Positions 46,205 through 55,526 of a DNA stretch of 64,000 nt are shown here, one piece after another (the stretch's first letter is position 1; every line of letters begins with the position of its first letter). A program made the translations under genes and the position numbers. The stretch spans positions 124,001 to 188,000 of the forward strand of contig JARLHQ010000028.1 in assembly GCA_031292175.1 (NCBI GenBank), written 5' to 3'. The notes beneath the pieces are model-generated. The model had not been told where the DNA came from and made no database searches. It saw only the letters and a list, made by a program, of their open reading frames with translations. Origin of the DNA: Humidesulfovibrio sp. Lineage in GTDB: Bacteria > Desulfobacterota > Desulfovibrionia > Desulfovibrionales > Desulfovibrionaceae.

Positions 46205-47266
46205 GTGGGTTTCATCGCCGTTGTACTGGTCCTGGGCGGACTGATTTTTTTCCATGAACTTGGACACTTCCTCGTGGCCCGGATGCTGGGCATCGGGGTC
46301 AAGGCCTTTGCCCTGGGCTTTGGGCCCAAGCTTTGGAGCTTCCGGGCGGGCATGACCGAGTACCGGCTCTGCGCCCTGCCGCTGGGCGGCTATGTCATGC
46401 TGGCCGGGGAATCGCCGGACAGCCCGGAAGAGCCCGAATTTCCGAAACACCTGCTCTTCAGCCTGCGCCCCGTGTGGCAGCGCATGTGTGTAGTGGCCGC
46501 AGGCCCGATCTTCAACTTCCTGCTGGCCTGGGGCCTGTACTGGGCGCTGTTCGCCAGCCAGGGCCAGATGGGACTGGCGCCGACCGTCGGACAGGTGCTG
46601 CCTGAAAGCCCGGCCATGCGCGCGGACATCCGCGCGGGCGACAATGTGCTCAAGGTGAACGGGCGCTCCATCACCTTCTGGGACGACTTGACCCAACAGG
46701 TGCAGGCCTCGGAAGGAAACGCCATTACTCTGGAGATCAAGCGCGGCAAGGAGGTCGTGACCGCCACCGTGACCCCGGAGCTGCGCGAACGCAAAAACGT
46801 GTTCGGCGAGACCGTGAAGTCCCCCATGCTCGGCATCGTGGCCACGCGCGAGATCGTCACTATGGAGCTTGATGCGGGCCAGAGCCTCAAGCTTTCGGCC
46901 AAGGAGACTTGGCGGGCCATCGTGAACATGGTCACCGCGCTGGTCAAGATGATTGAGCGGGTGGTCCCGGCCGACTCCATCGGAGGGCCCATCCTCATCG
47001 TGCAGCTCATCAACCGCGAGGCCCAGGAAGGCATCATCGGCGTGCTCGCGCTGGCGGCGGCGCTTTCCGCCAACCTCGGCTTCGTGAACCTGCTGCCCAT
47101 CCCCGTGCTCGACGGCGGGCACCTGGCCCTTTTCAGCCTGGAGGGCCTGACGCGCAAACCCTTGAGCGAGCGCGCCCGCTCCGTGGCCATGCGCCTTGGC
47201 ATCGCCATGCTGGCGGCGCTCATGCTCTTCGCGACCTACAATGATCTGCGCCGACTCTTTAAATGA
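46205..47266 (+). CDS. rseP: site-2 intramembrane metalloprotease RseP
   Basis: Intramembrane zinc protease in envelope stress signalling. 353 residues: zinc motif HELGH at 17-21 in the first membrane helix, one PDZ domain about 115-185 (LPESPAMRADIRAGDNVLKV), and the second active-site segment NLLPIPVLDGGHL near 298. Enteric RseP has two PDZ domains; one is common in this group. GTG start with AAGGAGC upstream. Confidence 0.96.
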   Translation: MGFIAVVLVLGGLIFFHELGHFLVARMLGIGVKAFALGFGPKLWSFRAGMTEYRLCALPLGGYVMLAGESPDSPEEPEFPKHLLFSLRPVWQRMCVVAAGPIFNFLLAWGLYWALFASQGQMGLAPTVGQVLPESPAMRADIRAGDNVLKVNGRSITFWDDLTQQVQASEGNAITLEIKRGKEVVTATVTPELRERKNVFGETVKSPMLGIVATREIVTMELDAGQSLKLSAKETWRAIVNMVTALVKMIERVVPADSIGGPILIVQLINREAQEGIIGVLALAAALSANLGFVNLLPIPVLDGGHLALFSLEGLTRKPLSERARSVAMRLGIAMLAALMLFATYNDLRRLFK

Positions 47267-48059
47267 TGCGGGTCTGATCCTGGCCCTGAACGGGGCGGAT
47301 GAACGCTTGCAAATAACGTTGGGCCGCCTCGCGGCTGGCACGACGGACGCGGCCACAGGCGACCCGGCCGAAGCGGAGTTGCTGGCCTCGCAGGAGTGGA
47401 CCGTACCCGGCCAGGCCATGCGCTTTTTGGCCCCGGGCATTGGGCATATGCTGGACGCCCTGGGCGCGAAGGCGCAGGACATCCGGGCCATCGTCTGCGT
47501 GCATGGGCCAGGCAGCTTCACCGGACTGCGCATGTCGCTCGCCCTGGCCGAAGGCCTGGCCGCGGGCACGGGCGCTCGTCTCGCGGGCGTTGGGCATCTG
47601 GAACTCCTGGCGTACGAGGCTGCGCACACGGCGGCCGGAGCCGTGCTGGCCTTGTCCTGGTCGCGACGGGGACAGGTCTATGCCCAGGCCTTCCAGAGCG
47701 ATCAGGCCCTCACGCCGCCCACAGTCGTGTGCCTCACCACGCTGCCAGAATTCCTCGCCCCCCTGCCCCGCCCGCTGTATGTGCTGGGCGGCGGGCTTCG
47801 GCGAAATCTTCCCGTGTTTCAGGAGCTCGCACTGAAGGATGTCGGCCTGCGCCTGCTGCCCCCCCTGTGGGATGCACCCCGGCCGCAGACGCTTCTCGCC
47901 CTGGCCGCGCGCGCCAGCTTCGGCCCTGGTCCGCTTTTGCCTGTGTACCTGCGCGCCTCCGATGCGGAGGACAACCTGGCGGCCATCGCCGCCGGACGCG
48001 GCCTCTCCGAGCCCGAAGCCCAGGCCATCCTCGCGCGCGGCAGCCGCACGCTCAGCTAG
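47241..48059 (+). CDS. tsaB: tRNA threonylcarbamoyladenosine protein TsaB
   Basis: Partner of TsaD in t6A37 modification of ANN-decoding tRNAs. 272 residues, ASKHA-like fold; the signature VHGPGSFTGLRMSLALAEGL is at about 88-107, with YVLGGGL later. The N terminus is divergent (NDAGLILALNGADERLQI). Overlaps rseP by 26 bases if the ATG at 47241 is used; the binding site is weak and the start is uncertain. Confidence 0.9.
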   Translation: MICADSLNDAGLILALNGADERLQITLGRLAAGTTDAATGDPAEAELLASQEWTVPGQAMRFLAPGIGHMLDALGAKAQDIRAIVCVHGPGSFTGLRMSLALAEGLAAGTGARLAGVGHLELLAYEAAHTAAGAVLALSWSRRGQVYAQAFQSDQALTPPTVVCLTTLPEFLAPLPRPLYVLGGGLRRNLPVFQELALKDVGLRLLPPLWDAPRPQTLLALAARASFGPGPLLPVYLRASDAEDNLAAIAAGRGLSEPEAQAILARGSRTLS

Positions 48060-48091
48060 GCTCCGCTCTCGCTCCCCCCATAAACGGCAGA

Positions 48092-48184
48092 GCGCCGGGC
48101 CGGCTTCCTCCCCCCGTCCAGGCAATCCTGGTGCGGGGCCGACCCGGCGCGCGCCGGAATGACACGCCCTTTCCAGGGCGTTTA
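48092..48184. terminator. hairpins between convergent tsaB and dnaA
   Basis: First, GCGCCGGGCCGGC (48092) pairs with GCCGACCCGGCGC (48138) around an internal loop. Second, ACGCCCT-TTCC-AGGGCGT (48164-48181) is followed by a short TTTAT on the plus strand. Together they probably end transcription of the cdsA-tsaB run. Confidence 0.6.
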
Positions 48185-48197
48185 TGTCGTTACTTAT

Positions 48198-49544
48198 TCA
48201 GCAGGACAGCCGTCCAATGGTGCTGGTGAGCTGCCGGCCAAGGGGCGTCAGGCGATTGATCTCACGCTCCACGTTGATGATGCCTTTAAGCACGGTGGAG
48301 TGCTTACGGCCCAGGCGCTCACCGATGGCGGCCAAGGAGAGGCAGGTGTGCTTGCGGCAGAGATAGAAGGCGGTGTTCCGCGCCAGCACGGTCTGCTGGC
48401 TGCGGCTCCGGGACAAGAGTTCCGGCTCCTCGATGCCATAGCTCTTGCACACGAAGCTCACGATGCGCTCCACATCCGGGCTGGTGGACTGGGCGGCGTA
48501 ATTTTCCAGCACCTGCCAAGCCAGCTCCGTGGTGATCTGCTGGCCCAGAAGCCGGGCCTTGAGCACCAGATTGTTCAGGCAGCTCTCCAGCTGGCGGATG
48601 TCCGTGGTCAGGCGTTCGGCCAGCAAGCCAGTGACGTCGTCGGACACCTGGACTTGGAGCATCCGGGCCTTGCGGCGCACGATCTCCTCGCGCGTGGCGA
48701 AGTCCGGCGTGTCCATGAGGGCCAAAAATCCGGAGGCGAAGCACGATACGAGCTGGGGATCGACCTCGTTGAGTTCGCGAGGCAGGAAGGAGCTGGTGAG
48801 CACGACCTTGCAGCCACGGGCCTGCAGGGCTTTCAGGGTCATGAGCAGTTCGTCCTGCAGCTTGCCCTTGCCCTGGAAGAAATGGATGTCCTCAAGGAGC
48901 AGCACGTCCACGGAGTCGCGGAACTCCGCTTTAAAGCGCGCGGCCTCGCGGGCCTTGATGGCCAGCACCAGACGCGTGGAAAATTCCTCCGCCGAGAGGC
49001 AGGCGATGTTCGTGCGCGCGCGGTTGCTGCGCTGTGCCAGCTGGCGGCCGATGGCGTGCAGAAGATGGGTCTTGCCCAGGCCGGGCCCGGCCGAAAGGAA
49101 CAGGTGGTCCGCAGAAAGGGCGTCGTTGCAAAGCCCTTTGGAGGCGGCGCAGGCCAGCTCATTGCAAGGGCCGACGACGAAATCCTCAAAGCTGAAACGC
49201 CAGCGGTGCTCGGGCATGGGGCGCGGCTGATAGTCCAGAGGCAGGGCCAGAACCGGGGCAGGCTTTATTTGCTGCTGCTTCGCTTCCATTGCGGGCACGG
49301 CGGCGGGGCGGCGCACCACAACGGAAAGCTCCATACGCTTGTCCATGAATTCCTGCGCACACTCGCGCACGGTATCCAAAAGACGCTCACGGACCCAGGA
49401 GGCGACAAATTCATTGGGAGCCTGGAGCTCAAGGTGGTTTCCCTCGCACCGAGCGGCAAGCGGCTTGATCCAGAGGGTGAATAACCCCTGTTCTAGTCGA
49501 TTTTCGAGCATAGGAAGCAGTTTCAGCCAGAGATCCGTATTCAT
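48198..49544 (-). CDS. dnaA: chromosomal replication initiator DnaA
   Basis: AAA+ ATPase that opens oriC. 448 residues: domain I (LWLKLLPMLENRLEQGLFTL), a linker (about 80-110), AAA+ domain with Walker A GPGLGKTH at 153-160, Walker B LLLEDIHFF, and domain IV with the DnaA signature LGRKHSTVLKGI. dnaN, often next to dnaA, is not here. Start at 49544 (MNTDLW) chosen by family N terminus; a TTG twelve codons upstream is possible. AT-rich DNA with DnaA-box-like 9-mers lies just upstream. Some Desulfovibrio have more than one dnaA, so this may not be the sole copy. Confidence 0.9.
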   Translation of the reverse strand: MNTDLWLKLLPMLENRLEQGLFTLWIKPLAARCEGNHLELQAPNEFVASWVRERLLDTVRECAQEFMDKRMELSVVVRRPAAVPAMEAKQQQIKPAPVLALPLDYQPRPMPEHRWRFSFEDFVVGPCNELACAASKGLCNDALSADHLFLSAGPGLGKTHLLHAIGRQLAQRSNRARTNIACLSAEEFSTRLVLAIKAREAARFKAEFRDSVDVLLLEDIHFFQGKGKLQDELLMTLKALQARGCKVVLTSSFLPRELNEVDPQLVSCFASGFLALMDTPDFATREEIVRRKARMLQVQVSDDVTGLLAERLTTDIRQLESCLNNLVLKARLLGQQITTELAWQVLENYAAQSTSPDVERIVSFVCKSYGIEEPELLSRSRSQQTVLARNTAFYLCRKHTCLSLAAIGERLGRKHSTVLKGIINVEREINRLTPLGRQLTSTIGRLSC

Positions 49545-49580
49545 GGAAGCCTGTCTATCTGCCGGGATGGTTTCGGACAA

Positions 49581-50137
49581 TCCCGCCAGCTGACAGAAGC
49601 GCAGAAGGGAAGCGGGGCGTTCTCTACAATGTAACTATTTGAAATATAAACATTCATAAAATTATCGAGGGCTCTAGCCCTAAAAAATAGGAATGGGAAA
49701 AGCCTGTAAACCGGGGCTTCCCGGCGTGCCCAGACAAGAAGCCAACTTCTTGTGAATTACATTTTCCACAGTATGAAGTCTTAATTTCGTCGTATTTCGG
49801 AAATTCACACACTTTTTCTCTCTTTTATGTTTTCACGGTAGGAGCTATTCCTGTGAAACAAACCGCCAATTGAGAGCACCCTCTCGATGACCGCACAGGG
49901 CTTGACCAGACGGATACGGCAGGCATCCGCCTCCAAAACAGTCTTCCCACACCCTAGACGTACGCATCAAAAATAACACTGCAATTCAAGCGTGTTATCA
50001 AATATCAAAATGAACAGCACAAAAGCTGCTATCCATTTTTTGGATTGTTTAATCAGATAGTTAAAAGAATCGAAAAAGACAGGAAATACGCGGAAGAGGC
50101 GGGGTGAACCGCTTGGAAGGTGGCGAGCGCGTTCAGC
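49581..50137. other. AT-rich intergenic region, candidate oriC
   Basis: About 550 bases without a gene, clearly more AT-rich than the rest. It contains the near-perfect DnaA box TTTTCCACA at 49762-49770, looser CACA-ending 9-mers (AAATTCACA at 49801; on the minus strand TAATTCACA at 49751-49759 and TGTTTCACA at 49852-49860), an A/T-rich stretch near 49635-49670, and a dyad TTTCAC..AGGA..TCCT..GTGAAA at 49831-49858. Next to dnaA this is a reasonable origin or dnaA autocontrol region, but box number and quality are modest. Confidence 0.4.
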
Positions 50138-50584
50138 CTACTCCACGATAAGTGTAAACCGTGCTGGAGACTTGGCGCAGCATTTGGGAACAACGACCGT
50201 GAGCAGCCCCTCGGCCAGGTCAGCGGTGATGGCCTCTCCATCCACGCCAGGCGGCAAGGCGAAGCGCCGGGCGAAGGTCCCGTGGGCGCGCTCCATTATA
50301 ATATAGGATGGGTCTTCGGCTTCGCAACGGTCAAAGGGGCGTTCGCCACGCACCACAAGATCGCCGTCCACGAGTTCCACGACCACTTGTTCTGGACGTA
50401 TGCCCGGCAGTTCCACCTGGACGATGATGGCCTGAGGGGTCTCTTGCACATCAGCCAGCGGCGCCCACACATAGCCGCTCACCGCCAATTTGTGTTTTGC
50501 GTTGCGCGCCTCAATGAACAGGCGCTCCATCTGCTGCTGGAATTCGTCCAAGTTGTGCCACGGCTCCCATTTGCCCCTGCCCAT
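50138..50584 (-). CDS. small heat shock protein Hsp20
   Basis: ATP-independent holdase. 148 residues: short N-terminal arm (EPWHNLDEFQQQMERLFIEA), then the alpha-crystallin domain about 40-140 (WAPLADVQETPQAIIVQVEL, GIRPEQVVVELVDGDLVVRG, HGTFARRFALPPGV and GLLTVVVPK). A strong GGAGGTGAACC precedes the ATG. Divergent from cydA. No clear sigma32 promoter or CIRCE element seen. Confidence 0.93.
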   Translation of the reverse strand: MGRGKWEPWHNLDEFQQQMERLFIEARNAKHKLAVSGYVWAPLADVQETPQAIIVQVELPGIRPEQVVVELVDGDLVVRGERPFDRCEAEDPSYIIMERAHGTFARRFALPPGVDGEAITADLAEGLLTVVVPKCCAKSPARFTLIVE

Positions 50585-50691
50585 GGTTCACCTCCAGGTT
50601 GCCTTTCAAATACGCAAAACTCCCGGCGCGCGCAATCACCGCTCCTTTCAAATTTGTTGCAAAGAAAACAAGGAATGGTACAGAGAAGGTG

Positions 50692-50720
50692 TTGCAAATC
50701 AAGCATGAACGGGATATTAG
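50692..50720 (+). promoter_or_regulatory. possible sigma70 promoter of cydAB
   Basis: TTGCAA, 17 bases, TATTAG; it would start about 35 bases before the cydA ATG. The -10 box is weak. Confidence 0.4.
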
Positions 50721-50761
50721 GAATCATTCTTGATTGAGAACTGATAAATCTTGGGGGTTCT

Positions 50762-52066
50762 ATGGACGTACTCATGCTCTCGCGGCTGCAATTTGCGGCT
50801 GCAACCATGTTCCACTTCCTGTTCGTGCCGCTGACGTTAGGCCTTTCCGTGCTGATAGCCTGCATGGAAACCGCCTATGCGCGCACGGGGAACGTGGTTT
50901 ACAAACGCATGGCGAAATTTTGGGGCAAGCTTTTTCTCATAAACTTCACGCTCGGGGTCGTTACCGGCATCACCCTGGAATTCCAATTCGGCACGAACTG
51001 GTCGCGCTACTCAGCTTATGTCGGTGACATCTTCGGTTCACTGCTGGCCATTGAGGCCACTGCCGCCTTCTTCCTCGAATCCACGTTCATCGGTGTGTGG
51101 CACTTCGGCTGGGAGAAACTTTCGCCCAAAGCCCATGCCGTCACCGCCTGGCTCGTGGCCTTTGCGAGCAATCTTTCGGCGGTATGGATCCTCATCGCCA
51201 ACGGCTTCATGCAGAACCCGCTGGGCTTTGAACTGCGCAACGGCCGCGCGGAACTGACCGACTTCATCGCCGTCATCACCAATCCGTGGGCCTGGAACGA
51301 GTTCGTGCATGTGGTGGCGGGCGCATTCTGCGTGGCCACGTTCTTCATCGCCGGCATCAGCGCGTGGCACCTCCTGCGCAAGCAGAACGAGGAGCTCTTC
51401 GCCAAGTCCATGCGTCTGGCCCTGACCGTCGGCTTTCTCGCCACGGTCGTCGTGGCGGTGCAGGGGCACCTGCATGGGAATCTGGTGGCCAAGCTGCAGC
51501 CCGCCAAGCTGGCGGCCATGGAGTCCCACTGGGAGACCATGCCGAACGCGCCCATGTACCTGCTGCAGATCCCGGACGAGAAGCAGGAAGGCAATCTCGT
51601 GCAGGCCATGCCCGTGCCTTCGCTCCTGAGCATTCTGGCTTTCAATGATCCCGACGCCGTGGTGAAAGGGCTGAAGGACTTCCCCGCTGCCGACCGTCCT
51701 CCAGTGGGCATCACCTTTCTGGCTTTCCGCATCATGGTCGGCATAGGCACCCTGATGCCGCTCTTGATGCTCTTCGGCCTCTGGAAGCGCGGGAATCTGG
51801 CGAGCTGTCCCACCTATCTCAAGGCCATGGTCTGGGCCATGCCCCTGCCGTACCTGGGCATGGAGGCCGGATGGGTAGTCGCTGAGGTGGGCCGCCAGCC
51901 GTGGATCGTATTCGGCCTCATGCGCACCTCTGACGCCGTGTCGCCCATTACCGCCGCACAGGCGGGCAGCTCGCTCGTGGCCCTGGTCCTTCTGTACACC
52001 CTCTTAGGCGCCGCTGGCGCCTACTTGATGGTCACCGCCGCCCGCAAGGGCCCCCAGGACGCCTAG
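50762..52066 (+). CDS. cydA: cytochrome bd oxidase subunit I
   Basis: Quinol:oxygen oxidoreductase of the inner membrane, high oxygen affinity; in sulfate reducers it is thought to remove oxygen. 434 residues with about nine membrane helices. Heme ligand H18 (MFHFL), E98 and E106 (AIEATAAFFLEST) of the proton/heme site, and a GRQPW variant of the GREPW motif near 380. The periplasmic Q loop is short, as in the CioA-like, short-Q-loop class. GGGGG lies upstream. Followed by cydB. Confidence 0.96.
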   Translation: MDVLMLSRLQFAAATMFHFLFVPLTLGLSVLIACMETAYARTGNVVYKRMAKFWGKLFLINFTLGVVTGITLEFQFGTNWSRYSAYVGDIFGSLLAIEATAAFFLESTFIGVWHFGWEKLSPKAHAVTAWLVAFASNLSAVWILIANGFMQNPLGFELRNGRAELTDFIAVITNPWAWNEFVHVVAGAFCVATFFIAGISAWHLLRKQNEELFAKSMRLALTVGFLATVVVAVQGHLHGNLVAKLQPAKLAAMESHWETMPNAPMYLLQIPDEKQEGNLVQAMPVPSLLSILAFNDPDAVVKGLKDFPAADRPPVGITFLAFRIMVGIGTLMPLLMLFGLWKRGNLASCPTYLKAMVWAMPLPYLGMEAGWVVAEVGRQPWIVFGLMRTSDAVSPITAAQAGSSLVALVLLYTLLGAAGAYLMVTAARKGPQDA

Positions 52067-52099
52067 GTCTACAACCCGAACAACACCAAGGAGTGGGAA

Positions 52100-53116
52100 A
52101 TGCTTGAGACCATCTGGTTTTTGCTTTGGGGAGTGCTCTGGGCCGGTTACTTCGTCCTGGACGGTTTTGACCTGGGCATGGGCACGCTGATGCCGTTTCT
52201 GGCCAAAGATGAATTCGACAAACGCACCATCTACAACGCTGGCGGCCCCTTCTGGGACGGCAACGAAGTCTGGCTCATCGCCGCTGGCGGCGTGACCTTC
52301 GCGGCTTTCCCGCTGGCCTACGCCACCATGTTCAGCGGGCTCTACTCCGCGCTGATGCTCCTGCTCTTCGCGCTGATCATCCGCGGCGTGTCCTACGAGT
52401 TCCGAAGCAAGGTGGAGAGCGTGGCCTGGCGCAGCCTGTGGGACGCCTGCCACACCGTGGGCAGCTTCCTGCCCGCCCTGCTTCTGGGCGTGGCCTTCGC
52501 CAACCTCTTCCACGGCCTGCCGCTGGATGAGCAGCACGTGAACCAGTCCGGGCTCATCTATCTGCTGAATCCCTACGGCCTTTTGGGCGGCGTGTTTTTC
52601 GTGGCCATGTTCGCCCTGCACGGAGCCTTGTGGCTGGCCATCCGCGCCACGGGCGACATCCAGGCCCGCGCCATCTCCGCCGCAGTGAAACTCTGGCCCG
52701 CGGTGCTGGTGCTGGTGCTGGCCTTCCTGGCTTATTCCTTCGTGCACACGCAGCTCTTCGGCAACTACCTGCAGAACCCGCACCTGTTCCTGATCCTCGT
52801 CGCTGCAGTGGCCGGACTGCTGGCGTCGCGCCTGTATCTGTCCGCCGGAAAGTTCTGGAAGGCCTGGGCCGGTTCGGCCGTGTTCATCGCCTGCGTGGCC
52901 CTGTTTGGCGTGGTGGGCCTGTTCCCGGCCATCCTCATCTCCACCCTGAACCCGGCCTGGAGCCTGACCATCCAGAACGCCTCGTCCTCGCCGCTCACCC
53001 TCAAGATCATGCTCGGCGTCGCGCTGGTCTTCGTGCCCATCGTCATCGCCTACCAGTTCTGGGTGTACAAGAACTTCAGCGGCCCCATCGAGAGTGAGAA
53101 GGAACTGGAATACTAG
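52100..53116 (+). CDS. cydB: cytochrome bd oxidase subunit II
   Basis: 338 residues, about eight to nine membrane helices; start MLETIWFLLWGVLWAGYFVL and DGFDLGMGTLMPFL are typical CydB features, with GPFWDGNEVWLIAAGG near 49-64. AAGGAG precedes the ATG, 33 bases after cydA. No CydX-like small ORF was found before the terminator. Confidence 0.96.
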   Translation: MLETIWFLLWGVLWAGYFVLDGFDLGMGTLMPFLAKDEFDKRTIYNAGGPFWDGNEVWLIAAGGVTFAAFPLAYATMFSGLYSALMLLLFALIIRGVSYEFRSKVESVAWRSLWDACHTVGSFLPALLLGVAFANLFHGLPLDEQHVNQSGLIYLLNPYGLLGGVFFVAMFALHGALWLAIRATGDIQARAISAAVKLWPAVLVLVLAFLAYSFVHTQLFGNYLQNPHLFLILVAAVAGLLASRLYLSAGKFWKAWAGSAVFIACVALFGVVGLFPAILISTLNPAWSLTIQNASSSPLTLKIMLGVALVFVPIVIAYQFWVYKNFSGPIESEKELEY

Positions 53117-53143
53117 CCCAGGCTTCCCGCCTGCGGCAAAACA

Positions 53144-53176
53144 AAGGCCGCTCCCTGGCACGGGAGCGGCCTTTTC
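53144..53176 (+). terminator. terminator after cydB
   Basis: AGGCCGCTCCC/GGGAGCGGCCT, an 11-bp stem with a six-base loop, followed by TTTTC. Confidence 0.9.
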
Positions 53177-53282
53177 ATTTGTGCTCGCGGAAAGGGCTCA
53201 CTGCTAAAAATGCGTTGGACGACTGCGGCGCTGGCCCGCCTGGAGCTGGCGGGGAGCGCAACCACCACGCCAAAAGCGGGGG

Positions 53283-54725
53283 CTAAGCGCCCTTGCGCAC
53301 CACGCGGTGTTCCTGGGGAGGCGGGCTGACGAAGAGCTGGCGCCGGAAGCACGACAGACAGCCGGCGACGGCGGCCAGGCAGGCGCCAGTGGTCAGTGCG
53401 GCACGGAACCCAACCATGAAGGCGGCGTCGGGCTGCGCGCCAGCGGCCTTGGCGTAGCCCTGAAAACTCTCGAACACGCTGATGGCCACGGCGATGCCAG
53501 AAACCATGCCCACGTTGCGCACCAGGGCCAGCACTCCGCTCACCAAGCCCACCTTGTCCTGCGGGGCGCTGGAAAGCACGCTGTTGTTGTTGGGCGACAT
53601 GAAAATGCCGACGCCAAGGCCGACGATGATCTGCCCGACATAGGCCCGCCACAGGGGTGAGTCAGAGGCCAAAAATGACAGCCAGAGCAGCCCGCAGCTT
53701 GTAACCGCGAGCCCGATGGTGGTCAGGGTGGCGAAGTTCACGCGCTCTGAAAGGTATCCGCTCACCGGAGCGGACACGCCCATGGCCAGAGGCAGCGAGG
53801 ACAGCACGAGCCCGGTGGCGAAGGGCTCCAGGTGCTGCTGCCCATGCAGGTAGAAAGGCAGCAGAATGGCATTGGTGAACATACTCAGGAAGGTAAGAAA
53901 CGCCACGATGTTGCCGGAAAGAAACGCCCAGATGCGGAACAGGGAGAAGTCCAGCATGGGATGCTCGCAGCGGCGCTCCCAGAGATAGAAGCTGCCAAGC
54001 CCAACCACCGCCACGCCCAAGCCGCACAGCACCGAGGTGGAGCCCCAGCCCAGGTCGTGCCCCTGACTCATGACGAAAAGCAGCCCGATCATGCCCACGG
54101 CGAATAAAACCGCACCCGCAATGTCGAGGCGCTCATCGCGCCGACGCTCCAGCCGGGGCAGAAAACGCAGGGCGAGCGTCAGCCCCATGAGGCCGATGGG
54201 CAGATTCACGTAAAACACGCTACGCCAGCCCAAGCCCTGGATAAGAACGCCGCCGAGGCCAGGACCGGTGAGGGAGCCCAGGGCGACGGTGAGGCCCAGT
54301 AAGCCAAGGGCGCGCCCACGCGTGGGTCCGGGAAAGGCGGACATGATGATGGCCGGGCCGTTGGCCATGAGCATGGCCGCGCCCACGCCCTGCCCCACCC
54401 GCGCGGCTATGAGCGCCCCCATGGTCGGGGCGGCGCCGCAAAGCATGGAAGACAGGGTGAACACGGTGAAGCCAAGCGAGGTTATGCGGCGACGGCCATA
54501 CATGTCGCCCATGCGTCCGAACAGGAGCAGCAGGCAGGAGATGACCAGGAAATACCCGGCCACGATCCACTGCACCATCGGTAAATTCGCCTGAAAGTTC
54601 TGGCCGATGGTGGGCAAGGCCGTATTCACGATGCCCGCGTCCAGAGTGGCCATGAAGGTACCGGAAATGGCTACGCTCAAGGCGCGCCAATCACCGGAGG
54701 AAGTTTTTTCTTCGTGCTGTGACAT
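53283..54725 (-). CDS. DHA2-family MFS drug exporter (EmrB/QacA type)
   Basis: Proton-driven multidrug exporter. 480 residues with about 14 predicted membrane helices, MFS motif A in LFGRMGDMYGRRRI near 68-81, the DHA2 motif start TLDAGIVNTALPTIG near 27-41, and motif C-like LTGPGLGGVLIQGLGWRS. Start at 54725 with GAGGAGG upstream. Divergent from a TetR gene; a dyad lies in the gap, so repression by that TetR is likely. No EmrA-like partner is adjacent. Confidence 0.93.
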   Translation of the reverse strand: MSQHEEKTSSGDWRALSVAISGTFMATLDAGIVNTALPTIGQNFQANLPMVQWIVAGYFLVISCLLLLFGRMGDMYGRRRITSLGFTVFTLSSMLCGAAPTMGALIAARVGQGVGAAMLMANGPAIIMSAFPGPTRGRALGLLGLTVALGSLTGPGLGGVLIQGLGWRSVFYVNLPIGLMGLTLALRFLPRLERRRDERLDIAGAVLFAVGMIGLLFVMSQGHDLGWGSTSVLCGLGVAVVGLGSFYLWERRCEHPMLDFSLFRIWAFLSGNIVAFLTFLSMFTNAILLPFYLHGQQHLEPFATGLVLSSLPLAMGVSAPVSGYLSERVNFATLTTIGLAVTSCGLLWLSFLASDSPLWRAYVGQIIVGLGVGIFMSPNNNSVLSSAPQDKVGLVSGVLALVRNVGMVSGIAVAISVFESFQGYAKAAGAQPDAAFMVGFRAALTTGACLAAVAGCLSCFRRQLFVSPPPQEHRVVRKGA

Positions 54726-54763
54726 AATCCTCCTCGCCTGATTGCGAACCAATTTTCTTATTC

Positions 54764-54786
54764 CGTTTGACTCCGTCAATCAAGCG
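54764..54786. promoter_or_regulatory. candidate TetR operator
   Basis: CGTTTGA..TCAAGCG (7-base arms, one mismatch) with a perfect inner TTGAC-TCC-GTCAA, centred in the 100-base gap between the exporter and its divergent TetR gene. Confidence 0.5.
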
Positions 54787-54825
54787 TTTTAATCTCACGT
54801 TTCACGCCAGTGCCGGGAGGAATGC

Positions 54826-55479
54826 ATGGATCACGTCGAGGTCGGGGATACGAAAGAGCGGCTCATGGAAGCAGCCGGGCGGATTTTTTCCGAAAAGGGC
54901 TTCAAGGCCGCCACGGTGCGCGAAATCTGCCGGTTGGCCAACGCCAACGTGGCCGCGGTCCACTATCATTTCGGCGACAAGGAAGGCCTGTACAAGTCTC
55001 TGCTCACGGAAGCCTTCGAAATCGGGCTCAAACGCTACCCGCCCAGCCTGGGCCTTGGACCAGAAGCCCCGGCGGAGGAGCGGCTCCACGCCTTCGTGCA
55101 TTCCTTTCTTTCGCGGCTCATGGGAGGCGGTCGTTTTGCCTGGTGCGGCAAGCTTATGGCCAGAGAGTCGGAGGAGCCCACGCCCGCGCTGGACCACATG
55201 GTGGAGCGCTACATTTTGCCCCTGTCCGTGCTGCTGCGCCAGATTGTGGCGGAAATCCTGAACGACGGCACCCGGCCCGAGGACGCCCGCGCGTTCAACT
55301 GCGCCATGAGCGTGGTGGGACAATGCCAGCACATCTTCCGCAACCGGGCCGTCATCGACAAGCTTTCCCCCTCCCTGAAGACCGATGAGGCGGGCATCGC
55401 AGCGTTGGCCCGGCACATTACGGACTTCTCCTTAAGCGCACTCAAGCATCTACCCAGGCACGACAGCGCCCAGGCCTGA
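54826..55479 (+). CDS. TetR-family regulator, DUF1956/CecR-like C terminus
   Basis: 217 residues. N-terminal helix-turn-helix (TKERLMEAAGRIFSEKGFKA, ATVREICRLANANVAAVHYH, FGDKEGLYKSL). The C-terminal half, with GGGRFAWCGKLMARESEEPTPALDHMVER, resembles the CecR/DUF1956 group that controls exporters. GGGAGG precedes the ATG. Divergent from the DHA2 exporter; the effector is unknown. Confidence 0.9.
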   Translation: MDHVEVGDTKERLMEAAGRIFSEKGFKAATVREICRLANANVAAVHYHFGDKEGLYKSLLTEAFEIGLKRYPPSLGLGPEAPAEERLHAFVHSFLSRLMGGGRFAWCGKLMARESEEPTPALDHMVERYILPLSVLLRQIVAEILNDGTRPEDARAFNCAMSVVGQCQHIFRNRAVIDKLSPSLKTDEAGIAALARHITDFSLSALKHLPRHDSAQA

Positions 55480-55526
55480 TCCTTTGCCGCGCCCGGCTTT
55501 GCTTCTCGGGAACGTCAGCGCGTCAG

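Noticed and set aside
50585-50761. FNR or Rex operator before cydA
   Set aside because: TTGAT-N-ATCAA-like half sites (TTGATTGAG..CTGATAA) are too imperfect to call.
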